Source: Herbiconiux sp. SALV-R1 (lineage in GTDB: Bacteria > Actinomycetota > Actinomycetes > Actinomycetales > Microbacteriaceae). Taken from it: 64,000 nt of DNA. The notes beneath the pieces are model-generated. The model had not been told where the DNA came from. It did no database searches and saw only the letters and a program-made list of their open reading frames with translations. The translations under genes and the position numbers were made by a program. Positions 36,513-46,749 of the stretch are shown here, in pieces (position 1 is the first letter of the stretch; every line of letters starts with the position of its first letter). The DNA is taken from the NCBI RefSeq assembly GCF_013113715.1, contig NZ_CP053344.1:1922001-1986000 (forward strand). Reading direction: 5' to 3'.

Positions 36513-37277
36513 ATGCCAGACACCATCATCACCGTCTCCGGGTCGAACGAGCAGCACCACAACCCCGAGCTCGCTGTGGTGCGCATCGGCGTCGGCTTCG
36601 AGGGATCGAAGCGCGACAGCGTGCTGGCCGCCACCCGCGCCGCCCACGAGTCGCTCACCGGCTCGCTCGAGAGCCTCCGCGACGAAGACCACGGGCCCGT
36701 GCGGGTCTGGCACTCCGAAGACATCAGGGTCTGGGGACAACGCCCGTGGAGCCAGGACAACCAGAGGCTCCCGGTGGAGTTCCATAGCGCCGTCTTCGTC
36801 GACGCCGAGTTCGACGACTTCGAGGCCCTCTCCGAGTGGATCGACGTGGTCGCCGTGCGCGAGGGCATCGCCGTCGACGGCATCACCTGGTCGCTCGCCC
36901 CCGAGACCGACGCCGTGGTGCGCGCCGAGGCGCGCCGCGCGGCGGTCGCCGACGCCGTCGCGAAGGCCGAGGAGTACGCCGCAGCGCTCGGCCTCGACGA
37001 GATCAGCCCGGTGTCGATCGCCGATGCCGGCCTGCTCGACGACGCGCGCGGGGCGGGCGGCGGCGGCCAGGCACCCCGCGCGATGGCCCTCATGGCCAAG
37101 AGCGCCCCCACCCCGGGTGGCATCGAGCTGCGCCCCGCCACGATCGTCGTGGAAGCGTCGGTGCACGCGCGCTTCGTCGCCTCCCGCGCATCCGGAACCC
37201 CCGCGAGGAGCACCGCCGACACCGGCACCCCCGGCACCACCGGCACGGCCGCGACCGACACCCCCGCCGCGCGATGA
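36513..37277 (+). CDS. SIMPL domain protein (DUF541)
   Basis: A 254-residue protein from ATG 36513 (MPDTIITVSGSNEQ). The opening ITVSGSNEQHHNPELAVV and central IAVDGITWSLAPETDAVVRAEARRAAVADAVAKAEEYAAALG match SIMPL domains; the last ~25 residues are Thr/Gly/Ala-rich. No signal peptide is seen, unlike many relatives. Function is unclear; some homologues interact with signalling kinases. The stop overlaps the next start (ATGA). Confidence 0.82.
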   Translation: MPDTIITVSGSNEQHHNPELAVVRIGVGFEGSKRDSVLAATRAAHESLTGSLESLRDEDHGPVRVWHSEDIRVWGQRPWSQDNQRLPVEFHSAVFVDAEFDDFEALSEWIDVVAVREGIAVDGITWSLAPETDAVVRAEARRAAVADAVAKAEEYAAALGLDEISPVSIADAGLLDDARGAGGGGQAPRAMALMAKSAPTPGGIELRPATIVVEASVHARFVASRASGTPARSTADTGTPGTTGTAATDTPAAR

Positions 37278-38224
37278 CCGCCGAGCGCCGACCGAGCCGC
37301 GCACGCACCGCACCCGACGCCCGCGGCACCACCCACATCGTCACCGGCGGCACCGGTGGCCTCGGCTATTGGGCCGCCGAGCAGCTCGCCGCGGCGGGCG
37401 CCTCGGTCGTCGTCGCCGCCCGCTCCGAGGCCAGGGGCGAGGCCGCTCTGGCGAGCCTGAAGCGCCACGTTCCCGGCGCCGACGTCTCCTTCGTGCACCT
37501 CGACCTCGCCGACCAGTCCTCCGTCGCGCGCGCCGCCGACGAGCTCTCCGCCCTCCCCCACATCGACTCGCTGCTCGCCAACGCCGGCGTGCTCTCGACG
37601 AAGGGCCGGCGCGAGACCACCGACGGCTTCGAGACCATGATGGGCACCAACCTGCTCGGCCACGCAGCCCTCATCGGCCGGATGCTCCCCGCCCTCTCCG
37701 CCCAGCCCTCGGCCCGCGTGGTGAGCCTCGGCAGCATCAGTCACGAGTTCTTCCGCCTCGACCTCGACGACCTGCAGTCGACGAAGGGCCGTTTCCGCGA
37801 GTTCCGCAGCTACGGGCGCTCGAAGCTGGCGGTGATGACCTTCGCGTTCGAGCTCGACCGGCGCCTGCGGGCAGCCGGTTCCCCGGTGTCGAGCCTGGTC
37901 GCGCATCCGGGTTTCGCGGTCGACGAGCTGGCTCCGGCCCGCGACATCCTGCCCCGCCCCAAGACGGGCACGGCTCTCAGTCGCGCGGCGTTCCGCACCA
38001 TCGGCCAGGGAAAGGATGCGGGGGCCCGGCCCCTCGTCGCAGCCGTCACCGATTCCCAGGCCGCCGGCGGCCAGTACTGGGGGCCTGACGGATGGCGACA
38101 GCTGAAGGGCTCACCCGCCATCGTCGCGGCCAAGAACTACGCCCGCGACCCCGCCGTCGGCCGGGCGCTCTGGGCCGAGGTCGAGTCGCTCACCGGCGTG
38201 CGCTTCGGCCTCGACCCGGCCTGA
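37274..38224 (+). CDS. Short-chain dehydrogenase/reductase
   Basis: A 316-residue SDR coupled to the SIMPL gene by ATGA. TGGTGGLGYWAAEQLAAAGA is the cofactor site (TGxxxGxG), LLANAG is the NNAG equivalent, LGSISHE carries the catalytic Ser and YGRSKLA the Tyr/Lys. The overall shape resembles retinol-dehydrogenase-like or protochlorophyllide-reductase-like SDRs. The substrate is unknown. Confidence 0.85.
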   Translation: MTAERRPSRARTAPDARGTTHIVTGGTGGLGYWAAEQLAAAGASVVVAARSEARGEAALASLKRHVPGADVSFVHLDLADQSSVARAADELSALPHIDSLLANAGVLSTKGRRETTDGFETMMGTNLLGHAALIGRMLPALSAQPSARVVSLGSISHEFFRLDLDDLQSTKGRFREFRSYGRSKLAVMTFAFELDRRLRAAGSPVSSLVAHPGFAVDELAPARDILPRPKTGTALSRAAFRTIGQGKDAGARPLVAAVTDSQAAGGQYWGPDGWRQLKGSPAIVAAKNYARDPAVGRALWAEVESLTGVRFGLDPA

Positions 38225-38230
38225 CCTCGG

Positions 38231-38707
38231 CTACTCGCCGAGGTTGCGCCGGCTCGCGATGGCGCGATCGGCCTCGCGCTTGTCTTGCCGCTCGCGCAAC
38301 GCGTGACGCTTGTCGTACTCGCGCTTGCCCTTGGCCACCGCCAGCTCGACCTTCACCCGCCCGTCGCTGAAGTACAGCGACAGCGGCACCAGCGTGTAGC
38401 CGCCCTCTTTGGTCTTGTTGTGGATCTTGAGGATCTGCTCCTTGTGGAGCAGCAGCTTGCGCTTGCGCCGCGGCGGGTGATTGTTCCAGGTGCCCTGGTT
38501 GTACTCGGGGATGTGCACGGCGTCGAGCCACGCCTCTCCCCCGTCGATGAAGGCATAGCCGTCGACGAGAGACGCGCGGCCGGCGCGCAGCGACTTCACC
38601 TCGGTGCCGGTGAGCACGAGCCCGGCCTCGTAGGTGTCTTCGATCGTGTAGTCGTGGCGCGCCTTGCGGTTGGTCGCGACGGTGGTCTGTCCGCGTTCGC
38701 GTGGCAT
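38231..38707 (-). CDS. smpB: SsrA-binding protein SmpB
   Basis: A 158-residue RNA-binding protein required for tmRNA action. [19 protein letters not shown] opens the OB fold, [21 protein letters not shown] and [24 protein letters not shown] are diagnostic, and the basic tail ([22 protein letters not shown]) is the part that enters the ribosome. ATG 38707 (MPRERGQT) is used. It follows ftsX on the same strand by about 60 bp. Confidence 0.96.
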   Translation of the reverse strand: MPRERGQTTVATNRKARHDYTIEDTYEAGLVLTGTEVKSLRAGRASLVDGYAFIDGGEAWLDAVHIPEYNQGTWNNHPPRRKRKLLLHKEQILKIHNKTKEGGYTLVPLSLYFSDGRVKVELAVAKGKREYDKRHALRERQDKREADRAIASRRNLGE

Positions 38708-38768
38708 GGCGCCCCCTTTGGGTCGAGTGAGAGATGATGAGCCGCCCCGAAGGAGGCAGCCCACCATT

Positions 38769-39683
38769 CTAGACCTTGAGGTACCTCGTGATGGCGAACT
38801 TCGCCGAGAACGCGGCGAGCACCGCCCCGAGCACGATGAGGATCGGCACGACCAGCAGCGCGTCGCCGAGGTTCACGAACGAGGTGAACGGCAGCGACGG
38901 CACGAGGAAGTCGCGCACGAAGAACTTCACGATCGCCACGATGGCGAGGCCCGCCAGCACCGAGCCGATGAGCGACGCGATGATGCCCTCGAGGATGAAC
39001 GGGGTCTGGATGAACCGGTTGGAGGCGCCCACCAGCCTCATGATGCCGAGCTCCCGTCTCCGGGAGAACGCGGAGAGCCGGATGGTGGTCGCGATGAGCA
39101 GCACGGCGGCGACGAGCATGAGCGCGGCGATACCGATGGCGGTGTAGCTCGCGGCGTTCAGGATGGAGAAGATCTGCTCCAGGTAGCTGCGCTGGTCGGT
39201 GACGCTCTCGACACCGGCGAGGCCCGAGAGGCTCTCGACGAGCACGTCGGACTGCGTCGGGTCGACCAGGTTCACCCAGTAGGTCTGGTTGAGCAGGTCG
39301 GCGGTGACGTAGTCGGTGACCGGGTTGCCGGCGAACTGCTGCTGGAAGTTCTCGAACGCCTGCTCGTGGTCTTCGAAGTAGTACTGCTCGATGAAGGGAG
39401 CGAGGGTGGGCGAGTCGAGCTGCGCCTTCACCGCGTCGATCTGGTCTTGCGAGGCCTCTCCCCCGGCGCAGTTGTCGCCACCGGATGTCGCGGTGCACAT
39501 GTAGATGGCCACCTGCGCCTTGTCGTACCAGAAGCTCTTCATCTGGTCGATCTGCATCTGCAGCAGGATGGCGACGCCCACGAAGGTGAGGGAGATGAAG
39601 GTCACCAGCACGACGGAGACGACCATCGAGACGTTGCGTCGGAGGCCGGTGCCGACCTCGCTGAGGATGAGTGCGAATCTCAC
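38769..39683 (-). CDS. ftsX: Cell division permease FtsX
   Basis: A 304-residue membrane protein with one N-terminal helix, a ~110-residue extracellular loop (~45-165; contains two Cys), then three C-terminal helices. Start [20 protein letters not shown] and [27 protein letters not shown] are typical. Partnered with FtsE it controls peptidoglycan hydrolases at division. It overlaps ftsE by 4 bp. Confidence 0.94.
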   Translation of the reverse strand: MRFALILSEVGTGLRRNVSMVVSVVLVTFISLTFVGVAILLQMQIDQMKSFWYDKAQVAIYMCTATSGGDNCAGGEASQDQIDAVKAQLDSPTLAPFIEQYYFEDHEQAFENFQQQFAGNPVTDYVTADLLNQTYWVNLVDPTQSDVLVESLSGLAGVESVTDQRSYLEQIFSILNAASYTAIGIAALMLVAAVLLIATTIRLSAFSRRRELGIMRLVGASNRFIQTPFILEGIIASLIGSVLAGLAIVAIVKFFVRDFLVPSLPFTSFVNLGDALLVVPILIVLGAVLAAFSAKFAITRYLKV

Positions 39684-40786
39684 GTCGTGGGCCCCACGTT
39701 CTGGTCGTTCGAGGAGGAGCCGCTGCTGCCGGGCGCGCGCAGCCCGAGCTTCTCGGCCAGCGACAGCGACTCCGTCGCGGGGTCGCCCGGCTCGGGAGCG
39801 GTCGGGGTGAGCGGCATCGGGGGCACGACACCGGTGTGCTGGGGGGCCGCGGGCGCGGCCTGGGCGACCTGCGGCGCCTCGACGGGCGCCGTCGGAGGCT
39901 GCGGCGCCGCGGGGGCCACGGCCGGCATCTGGGGTGCTGCTGCAGAGGGGGCAGCGGCTGCCGCGCCCTGCGAGGGCGCACCCGCTGGCGCGCCGACGGG
40001 CTGGGGTGCCGGGTGCGGCTGCGCCGGACCGGCGCGGCGCACGAGCCCTTCGGCGAGAGCGATCTCGGCCGTGAGCCCGGAGTCTTGGAGGGCGATCTCG
40101 GCGGTCATGCCGTAGCCGCCCTGGTCTTCGTCGCGCACGATCTGGCCGGTGACCAGCTCGATCACGCGACGCTTCATGTGGTCGACGATGGCGTTGTCGT
40201 GCGTGGCCATGACGACGGTGGTGCCACCGGCGTTGATGCGCTCGAGCACCGTCATGATGCCGGCGCTCGTGGAGGGGTCGAGGTTGCCCGTGGGCTCGTC
40301 GGCGAGCAGGATGGCGGGCTTGTTCACCACGGCGCGGGCGATCGCCACACGCTGCTGCTCACCGCCGGAGAGCTCGTTGGGGAGTCGGTTCGCCTTCTCG
40401 GCGAGGCCCACCATCTGGAGCACGTCGGGAACGGCCTCCTGGATGAAGCCCTTCGACTTGCCGATGACCTGGAGCGTGAACGCCACGTTGTCGAAGACGT
40501 TCTTGCCGGGGAGGAGACGGAAGTCTTGGAAGACGACGCCGAGGTTGCGCCTGAAGTACGGGACCTTGCGGTTCGAGATGGCACCGAGGTCTTGGCCGAG
40601 CACATGGATGTTGCCGCTCGACGGCTTGTCTTCCTTGAGGATGAGCCTCAGGAAGCTCGACTTTCCGGAGCCCGACGCCCCCACGAGGAACACGAACTCA
40701 CCACGGAGGATCTCAAGGTCGATGGCGTTGAGCGCCGGCCTCTTGGTGCCCCGATAGGTCTTGGTTACACGGTCAAAGCGAATCAT
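39680..40786 (-). CDS. ftsE: Cell division ATP-binding protein FtsE with long tail
   Basis: A 368-residue ABC ATPase. Walker [12 protein letters not shown] is at ~36-46, [14 protein letters not shown] is the signature, and [12 protein letters not shown] is Walker B. The ATPase core ends near residue 225, the usual full length of FtsE; a further ~140 residues are Pro/Ala/Gln-rich ([16 protein letters not shown] and similar). ATG 40786. The tail has no domain I recognise and may be a flexible binding region. It is in an operon with ftsX and smpB. Confidence 0.94.
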   Translation of the reverse strand: MIRFDRVTKTYRGTKRPALNAIDLEILRGEFVFLVGASGSGKSSFLRLILKEDKPSSGNIHVLGQDLGAISNRKVPYFRRNLGVVFQDFRLLPGKNVFDNVAFTLQVIGKSKGFIQEAVPDVLQMVGLAEKANRLPNELSGGEQQRVAIARAVVNKPAILLADEPTGNLDPSTSAGIMTVLERINAGGTTVVMATHDNAIVDHMKRRVIELVTGQIVRDEDQGGYGMTAEIALQDSGLTAEIALAEGLVRRAGPAQPHPAPQPVGAPAGAPSQGAAAAAPSAAAPQMPAVAPAAPQPPTAPVEAPQVAQAAPAAPQHTGVVPPMPLTPTAPEPGDPATESLSLAEKLGLRAPGSSGSSSNDQNVGPTT

Positions 40787-40912
40787 GTCGTGACGACTTT
40801 AGGCAGACGCATCCGGAATCGCCGCCGCGACTCGCTGGCCGCCCGGATTCATAGGATTCACATGTTCGCAGGGCGCCACGGGCCGCCGCCGGGCCGCGGC
40901 CGACCCGGGTGA

Positions 40913-42019
40913 TCAGTCGTGCTTTTGCTTGCGCCACCGGATGCCGGCGTTGATGAAGCCGTCGAGGTCGCCGTCGAACACGGCCGAGGGGTTGTTGACC
41001 TCGAACTCCGTGCGCAGGTCTTTCACCATCTGGTAGGGCGCCAGCACGTAGCTGCGCATCTGGTCGCCCCAGCTCGCGGTGATGTTCCCGGCGAGCTCCT
41101 TCTTCTGCGCCGCCTCCTGCTCGCGCTGGATGAGCATGAGGCGCGACTGGAGCACCCGCATGGCCGCGGCGCGGTTCTGGATCTGGCTCTTCTCGTTCTG
41201 CATCGACACCACGGTTCCCGTCGGGAGGTGGGTGATGCGCACCGCGGAGTCGGTGGTGTTGACCGACTGGCCGCCGGGCCCCGACGAGCGGAAGACGTCG
41301 ACGCGGATGTCGCTCTCCGGGATCTCGATGACCGCGGCCTCCTCCATCAGCGGAATGACCTCGACCGCGGCGAAGCTGGTCTGGCGCTTGCCCGCTGCAC
41401 CGAACGGGCTCATGCGCACCAGGCGGTGGGTGCCGGCCTCGACGCCGAGCGTGCCGAAGGCGTAGGGGGCGTCGATCTCGAAGGTCGCCGACTTGATGCC
41501 CGCCTCCTCGGCGTAGCTCGTGTCCATGACCGTGGAGGAGTAGCCGTGCTTCTCAGCCCAGCGCAGGTACATGCGCATGAGCATCTCGGCGAAGTCGGCG
41601 GCGTCGACACCGCCCGCGCCCGCGCGGATGGTGACCACGGCGGGCCGCGCGTCGAATTCGCCGTTCAAGAGGGTCTGCACCTCGAGGTCGCCGAGCACCT
41701 TCTGGATGGCGGTCAGCTCGGCCCGCGCCTCCTCGGCGCTGTCTTCGTCGCCCGCCTCGTTGGCGAGCTCGACCAGCACCTCGAGGTCGTCGAGCCGGGT
41801 CTGGATGCTCTCGATCTTCGCCAGCTCCCCCTGCCGGTGGCTGAGTGCGCTGGTGACCTGCTGCGCCTTCGCCGTGTCGTCCCACAGGTCGGGCGCCCCG
41901 GCCTCCTCGCTCAACCGGGCGATCTCCGCGGTGAGGGCGTCGACGTCGACGACGGTGCGGATGTCGTGGAAGGTGCTGCGCAGAGCGGCGATCTGTTCGG
42001 AGAGGTCGAGTTCAAGCAT
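40913..42019 (-). CDS. prfB: Peptide chain release factor 2
   Basis: A 368-residue release factor that terminates at UGA and UAA. The tripeptide anticodon SPF is in [14 protein letters not shown], and the GGQ peptidyl-hydrolysis motif is in [16 protein letters not shown]. There is no in-frame stop near codon 25, so the programmed frameshift of many prfB genes is absent. It lies upstream of ftsE on the same strand, the usual actinobacterial order. Confidence 0.96.
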   Translation of the reverse strand: MLELDLSEQIAALRSTFHDIRTVVDVDALTAEIARLSEEAGAPDLWDDTAKAQQVTSALSHRQGELAKIESIQTRLDDLEVLVELANEAGDEDSAEEARAELTAIQKVLGDLEVQTLLNGEFDARPAVVTIRAGAGGVDAADFAEMLMRMYLRWAEKHGYSSTVMDTSYAEEAGIKSATFEIDAPYAFGTLGVEAGTHRLVRMSPFGAAGKRQTSFAAVEVIPLMEEAAVIEIPESDIRVDVFRSSGPGGQSVNTTDSAVRITHLPTGTVVSMQNEKSQIQNRAAAMRVLQSRLMLIQREQEAAQKKELAGNITASWGDQMRSYVLAPYQMVKDLRTEFEVNNPSAVFDGDLDGFINAGIRWRKQKHD

Positions 42020-42084
42020 CGTGCCGCAAGTCTATCGAGTGGGCCGACGCGCCCGAGGTACTTGCCGCGCGTAAACTAGACGGA

Positions 42085-43359
42085 ATGACGAGCACAGCCG
42101 ACGACGGGTTCCGGTTCCGGTCGATCGCCCTCCCCGCTCTCATCCCCACACTGCTCTTCGGAATCGGCGAGGGCGCCGTCATCCCGATCATCCCCGCGGT
42201 CGCCGCGTCGCTCGGCGCCGACCTGGCGGGCGCGGCGCTCATCGCGGCGATGATCGTGGTCGGGCAGCTCGCCGGCGACATCCCGGCCGGCTGGCTGGTG
42301 TCGAAGATCGGCGAGCGGCGGGCGATGATCGGCGCCGCCGTGCTCTCGCTCGTCGGCGTCGGCATCGCGATCGTCGCGCTTCAGGCCGCGGTGTTCGGCC
42401 TCGCCGTCTTCCTCATCGGGCTCTCGGCCGCCACCTTCGCCCTCGCCCGCCAGGCCTTCATGACCACCTACGTGCCGGTGCGCATCCGTGCCCGCGCCCT
42501 GTCGACGCTCGGCGGGGCGTTCCGCGCGGGGTGGTTCGTGGGCCCGTTCCTCGGCGCGGTCGTGATCGCCTGGACGGGCACGGTCGAGGCCGTGTTCTTC
42601 GTGCACGTCACCTGCGCCGTCGCCGTGCTCGTGATCCTGCTGGTGATGCGCGACCCCACCGAGGGACTGCAGAGACCGGATGCGGGAGGGCGCGAGGTCG
42701 CCGCGGAGGCGCACGGGCTGTTCCGCACCGTCTGGCTGTACCGGGGCGTGCTGCTGCGGATGGGCACGGGAGCCGGCGTGGTCGGCGCCCTGCGGGCGAG
42801 TCGCCTCGCCATCCTCCCGCTGTGGGCGGTGAGCATCGGGCTCTCCGAGCAGACCACCGCCGTCGTCATCGGCATCGGAGCCGCCGCCGACTTCGCCCTG
42901 TTCTACACCTCGGGGCAGATCATGGACCGCTTCGGGAGGCTTTGGAGCGTCGTGCCCTCGATGCTCGGGATGAGCATCGCCCTCCTCACGCTCTCGGTCA
43001 CCCACGACCTCGGCAGCGCCGTGCAGTGGTTCGTGGTGATCGCCGTGTTCCTGGGCGTGGCGAACGGCATCGGGAGCGGCATCATCATGACGCTGTCGGC
43101 CGACCTCGCGCCGCGCGAGAACCCCGCGCCGTTCCTCGGCGCGTTCCGCTTCACCGCCGACGCGGGGGCCGCCGTCGCGCCACTGGTGGTGGCGGGCGTC
43201 GTGGCGGTCGCCTCGCTCTCCCTCGCGACCGCACTTGTGGGCGTCGTGGGGCTCGCGGGAGTCGGCATCCTGTGGCGGAACATCCCCCGCTACGTGCCGC
43301 ATCGGCGAGCCGGCGGCGGGGCCGTGGGCGAGCAGCCCGCGGCGGGCGGCACCGGCTGA
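42085..43359 (+). CDS. MFS transporter
   Basis: A 424-residue membrane protein with about 12 hydrophobic segments in two six-helix halves. The loop after helix 2 is SKIGERRAMI, a weak motif A. RQAFMTTYVPVRIRARALSTLGG is found in drug-exporter-like MFS proteins. The substrate is unknown. It is divergent from prfB over 65 bp. A tRNA gene follows. Confidence 0.85.
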   Translation: MTSTADDGFRFRSIALPALIPTLLFGIGEGAVIPIIPAVAASLGADLAGAALIAAMIVVGQLAGDIPAGWLVSKIGERRAMIGAAVLSLVGVGIAIVALQAAVFGLAVFLIGLSAATFALARQAFMTTYVPVRIRARALSTLGGAFRAGWFVGPFLGAVVIAWTGTVEAVFFVHVTCAVAVLVILLVMRDPTEGLQRPDAGGREVAAEAHGLFRTVWLYRGVLLRMGTGAGVVGALRASRLAILPLWAVSIGLSEQTTAVVIGIGAAADFALFYTSGQIMDRFGRLWSVVPSMLGMSIALLTLSVTHDLGSAVQWFVVIAVFLGVANGIGSGIIMTLSADLAPRENPAPFLGAFRFTADAGAAVAPLVVAGVVAVASLSLATALVGVVGLAGVGILWRNIPRYVPHRRAGGGAVGEQPAAGGTG

Positions 43360-43401
43360 GGATGCGCCGCCAAGCCACCCCCTACACTGGATTCCAGCCG
43401 C

Positions 43402-43483
43402 GCGGGAGTGGTGAAATTGGCAGACACGCAGGATTTAGGTTCCTGTGCTTTCGAGCGTGAGGGTTCAAGTCCCTTCTCCCGCA
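43402..43483 (+). tRNA. tRNA-Leu (anticodon TAG)
   Basis: The acceptor arm GCGGGAG (43402-43408) pairs with CTCCCGC (43476-43482), discriminator A, no encoded CCA. The anticodon stem CAGGA/TCCTG frames the loop TTTAGGT with anticodon TAG, reading CUA codons. GGTTCAAGTCC is the T-loop and a long variable arm is present, as expected for Leu. Confidence 0.95.
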
Positions 43484-43541
43484 CTCCCCGGCCGACTCAC
43501 CGCCGGGTGGCGTGGCCGCCCCGACGACTGGAGACCATGCA

Positions 43542-44300
43542 GTGACCGCCGTACCGTCAGCCCTCATCCCGTGGCTCGATCCCAACACACTCCTGGGCGG
43601 GGTGTTCGGCCCGGTGGCGCTCCTCGTGGTGTGCGCGATCGTCTTCGCCGAGACGGGCCTGCTCGTCGGGTTCCTCCTCCCGGGTGACACCCTGCTGTTC
43701 TTCACGGGCGTGCTCGCGGTGGGCGGCAAGTTCGGCATCGACATCTGGTGGGTGTGTCTCGCCATCTCGCTCGCGGCCTTCCTCGGCGGCGAGGTCGGCT
43801 ATCTCATCGGCCACAAGCTCGGCCCGCGCGTGTTCGAACGGCGCGAGTCAGGGCTGTTCAGCGTGCGCAACGTCGAGCGCACCAACGCCTTCTTCGAGCG
43901 CTTCGGCGCCCTCGCCGTCATCATGGCCCGCTTCGTGCCGATCGTGCGCACCTTCGCCCCGATCGCCGCGGGCGTCGGCCACATGAACTACAAGAAGTAC
44001 TCGCTCTACAACGCCATCGGCGCCATCATCTGGGGCTCCGGCGTGACGCTGCTCGGCTACGGTCTGGGGCAGATCCCGATCGTGAAGGAGTTCGCCGAGA
44101 AGTATCTCGACGTCGTGCTCATCGCGGTGGTCGTGCTCACCGTCATCCCCACGGTCTTCCACTACCTGCGCGAGCGCAGCAAGGCGAAGAAGTCGGTCGC
44201 CGCCGCCGAAGCCGAAGAGGTGGAGATCACCGGCGCCGCCGAGAAGCTCACCCTCGAGCCCGAGGTGTTCGGCAACGACCTCGACACCCCGCGCTCCTAG
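43542..44300 (+). CDS. DedA-family membrane protein
   Basis: A 252-residue protein with about five helices. The family motif is at FGALAVIMARFVPIVRTFAPIAAGVGHM (conserved Arg and Pro), with the N-terminal loop LPGDTLLFFTGVLA. DedA proteins act in lipid scrambling (undecaprenyl-phosphate recycling) and membrane homeostasis. GTG 43542 is preferred since GGAG lies 9 nt upstream; GTG 43512 is the alternative. The C-terminal 40 residues are acidic and soluble. Confidence 0.9.
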   Translation: MTAVPSALIPWLDPNTLLGGVFGPVALLVVCAIVFAETGLLVGFLLPGDTLLFFTGVLAVGGKFGIDIWWVCLAISLAAFLGGEVGYLIGHKLGPRVFERRESGLFSVRNVERTNAFFERFGALAVIMARFVPIVRTFAPIAAGVGHMNYKKYSLYNAIGAIIWGSGVTLLGYGLGQIPIVKEFAEKYLDVVLIAVVVLTVIPTVFHYLRERSKAKKSVAAAEAEEVEITGAAEKLTLEPEVFGNDLDTPRS

Positions 44301-44313
44301 CGCGACTCGCCGC

Positions 44314-45354
44314 TCACTCGTGGGCGCTCTGCTCGTGCCGGGCGTGCTCGGCGGGTTCGAGCTGGAAGGTCGAGTGCTCGACGTCGAAGTGCCCTGACAG
44401 GCAGCCGCCGAGGCTGTCGAGCAGAGGCCCGGTCTCGCCGCGCTCGAACACCTCCCGCTCGACCACGACGTGCGCCGAGAAGACGTACCGGCCCGAGGTG
44501 ATCGCCCACACGTGCACGTCGTGCACGTCGGCGACACCCGGCTCGGCGAGGATGTGGTCGCGGATGCCCGCGACGTCCATCGACGCCGGAGTCGACTGGC
44601 TGAGCACGGCCACGACGTCGCGGAGCAGCGAGATCGCACGCGGCACGATCATGGCGGCGATGGCGAGCGAGGCGATGGCGTCGGCCTTCTCGAAGCCGGT
44701 GAGCAGGATGACGCCCGCCGCGACGATGACGGCCACCGATCCGAGCAGGTCGCCGAGCACCTCGAGGTAGGCGCCGCGCATGTTGATGGAGGTCTTGGCG
44801 CCGCCGCGCAGGATCATCAGCGAGACGAAGTTGGCCACGAGGCCGATGCCGGCCACCAGCAGCATGAGACCGCCGCGCACCTCGCCCGAGTCCTCGGCGA
44901 TCAGCCGGGAGACCGCCTCCCAGGTGACGAAGACGGCGAGGCCCACCAGGATGAGACCGTTGGCGAGCGCCCCGAACACCTCGGCCCGCTGGTAGCCGTA
45001 GCTGTGGCGCTGGTTGGCCGGGCGGGCCGCCACGATGGTGGCGACCAGCGCGATGAGCAGGCCGATGAGGTCGGAGAGCATGTGCCCGGCGTCGGCGAAC
45101 AGCGAGAGCGAGCCGCTCAGCACCGCCCCGACGGTCTCGACGACGAGCACGGTGGCGACGATGGCGATGGCGATCGACAGCCGCGTGCGGTTGGCGCCGG
45201 AGGCGTGGTCGTGCGAGTGACCGCCGTGCCCGCCGCCCTTCGCGGCGGCCGAACCCGCTCCGTCGGAGACGGCGTGCGGGCGCGCGACCGAGCCGCCGCA
45301 TCCGTGGTCTGCGACGTGGTCGTGGGGGTCGGTGTGCTCGGCCATCGCCTCCAC
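44314..45354 (-). CDS. Cation diffusion facilitator (CzcD/ZitB type)
   Basis: A 346-residue heavy-metal/H+ antiporter. His-rich segments lie at both ends (DPHDHVADHGCGG, GGHGGHSHDH; EHARHEQSAHE). Six helices follow, and FADAGHMLSD carries the HxxxD metal site of helix 2. The matching site of helix 5 is EVLGD rather than HxxxD or DxxxD. The C-terminal cytoplasmic domain is present. Zn2+ is the likely cargo by family. Confidence 0.88.
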   Translation of the reverse strand: MEAMAEHTDPHDHVADHGCGGSVARPHAVSDGAGSAAAKGGGHGGHSHDHASGANRTRLSIAIAIVATVLVVETVGAVLSGSLSLFADAGHMLSDLIGLLIALVATIVAARPANQRHSYGYQRAEVFGALANGLILVGLAVFVTWEAVSRLIAEDSGEVRGGLMLLVAGIGLVANFVSLMILRGGAKTSINMRGAYLEVLGDLLGSVAVIVAAGVILLTGFEKADAIASLAIAAMIVPRAISLLRDVVAVLSQSTPASMDVAGIRDHILAEPGVADVHDVHVWAITSGRYVFSAHVVVEREVFERGETGPLLDSLGGCLSGHFDVEHSTFQLEPAEHARHEQSAHE

Positions 45355-45391
45355 CGTAGCCCCCTGAGAGCGGCGCGAGGTCGCGTCGGGG

Positions 45392-45988
45392 CTAGTCGGG
45401 AATGACGTTCATTCTCAACACCGGGATGGCCGCCTCGAACGCCCGGGCGCGGTGGCTGATGGCGTTCTTCTGCTCGGCCGTGAGCTCGGCGGCCGTGATG
45501 TCGTGGCCCTCGGGCACGAAGATCGGGTCGTAGCCGAAACCGCCCTCACCGTGTACCTCGGTCGCCAGTCGCCCCGGCCAGGTGCCCGACACGACGGTCT
45601 CGAAGCCGGATGCCGGGTTCACGATCGCGATGTGGCAGGCGAAGGAGGCGGCACGGTGCTCGGGGGCGATGTCGGCGAGCTGGTCGAGGAGCAGCTCGAG
45701 GTTCGCCACGGCTCCCTTGCCGTGCCCGGCCCAGAGGGCCGAGAAGATGCCCGGGGCGCCGCCCAGCACGTCGACGCAGATGCCCGAGTCGTCGGCGAGG
45801 GTGGGGAGGCCGGTGTGGGCGGCGGCGACGCGCGCCTTGATGAGCGCGTTCTCGTCGAAGCTCGTGCCGTCTTCGACCGGGTCGGGGCCGTCGTAGGCGA
45901 CGATCTCGAGCTCGGGCAGGGCCCGGCCGAGGATGCCCTGGAACTCCTCGACCTTGTGCGCGTTGTGGGTGGCGAGCACGACCTTCAT
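45392..45988 (-). CDS. rdgB: Non-canonical purine NTP pyrophosphatase (RdgB/HAM1)
   Basis: A 198-residue enzyme that removes ITP, dITP and XTP from nucleotide pools. [17 protein letters not shown] at the N-terminus and the [23 protein letters not shown] motif are diagnostic. [13 protein letters not shown] is also conserved. It overlaps rph by 4 bp. Confidence 0.95.
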   Translation of the reverse strand: MKVVLATHNAHKVEEFQGILGRALPELEIVAYDGPDPVEDGTSFDENALIKARVAAAHTGLPTLADDSGICVDVLGGAPGIFSALWAGHGKGAVANLELLLDQLADIAPEHRAASFACHIAIVNPASGFETVVSGTWPGRLATEVHGEGGFGYDPIFVPEGHDITAAELTAEQKNAISHRARAFEAAIPVLRMNVIPD

Positions 45989-46749
45989 CGGCCGGCCGCC
46001 TCGTCGCCCGAAGCGGCGAGCACAGCGCCCTGGAGCAGGGCGAGCTCGGAGGTGCCGACCAGGGCCAGGTCGAGCAGCGAGTCGAGTTCGCGGCGGTCGA
46101 AGGGGGCTCCCTCGGCGGTGCCCTGCACCTCGACGAAAAGACCGCGGCCGGTGACGACGACGTTCATGTCGGTCTCGGCGCGCACGTCTTCGACGTAGGC
46201 CAGGTCGAGCATCGGTTCACCGTCGATGATGCCCACCGAGACCGCCGACACCGAGTCGATGAGCGGCTTCGCCTTCTGGCCGATGAACTTCTTGGTGCGC
46301 GCCCACTCGATGGCGTCGGCGAGGGCGACGTAGGCGCCCGTGATGGCCGCGGTGCGGGTGCCGCCGTCGGCCTGCAGCACGTCGCAGTCGATGACGATGG
46401 TGTTCTCGCCGAGCGACTTCATGTCGACCACGGCGCGCAGCGACCGGCCGATGAGGCGCGAGATCTCGTGGGTGCGGCCGCCGATGCGGCCCTTGACGGC
46501 TTCGCGGTCCATGCGGTCGTTCGTGGAGCGCGGCAGCATCGCGTACTCGGCGGTCACCCAGCCCTTGCCGGAGCCCGCCTTCCAGCGCGGCACGCCGTTG
46601 GTGAAGGATGCGGTGCAGAGCACCTTGGTCTTGCCGAAGGAGACCAGCGCGCTGCCTTCGGCCTGCTCGCTCCACCCCCGCTCGATGGTGACGGTGCGGA
46701 GCTGGTCGGCGGTTCGGCCGTCCTTGCGGAGGCTTGCGGTGTCGGTCAC
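45985..46749 (-). CDS. rph: Ribonuclease PH
   Basis: A 254-residue phosphorolytic 3' exonuclease for tRNA maturation. [22 protein letters not shown] at the start, [22 protein letters not shown], and [18 protein letters not shown] are family hallmarks; the RNase PH phosphate site is in the last. It overlaps murI by 4 bp upstream and rdgB by 4 bp downstream, so rdgB-rph-murI is one unit. Confidence 0.96.
   Translation of the reverse strand: MTDTASLRKDGRTADQLRTVTIERGWSEQAEGSALVSFGKTKVLCTASFTNGVPRWKAGSGKGWVTAEYAMLPRSTNDRMDREAVKGRIGGRTHEISRLIGRSLRAVVDMKSLGENTIVIDCDVLQADGGTRTAAITGAYVALADAIEWARTKKFIGQKAKPLIDSVSAVSVGIIDGEPMLDLAYVEDVRAETDMNVVVTGRGLFVEVQGTAEGAPFDRRELDSLLDLALVGTSELALLQGAVLAASGDEAAGR

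Noticed and set aside
40913-42019. Programmed frameshift in prfB
   Set aside because: The reading frame is continuous with no early in-frame TGA.
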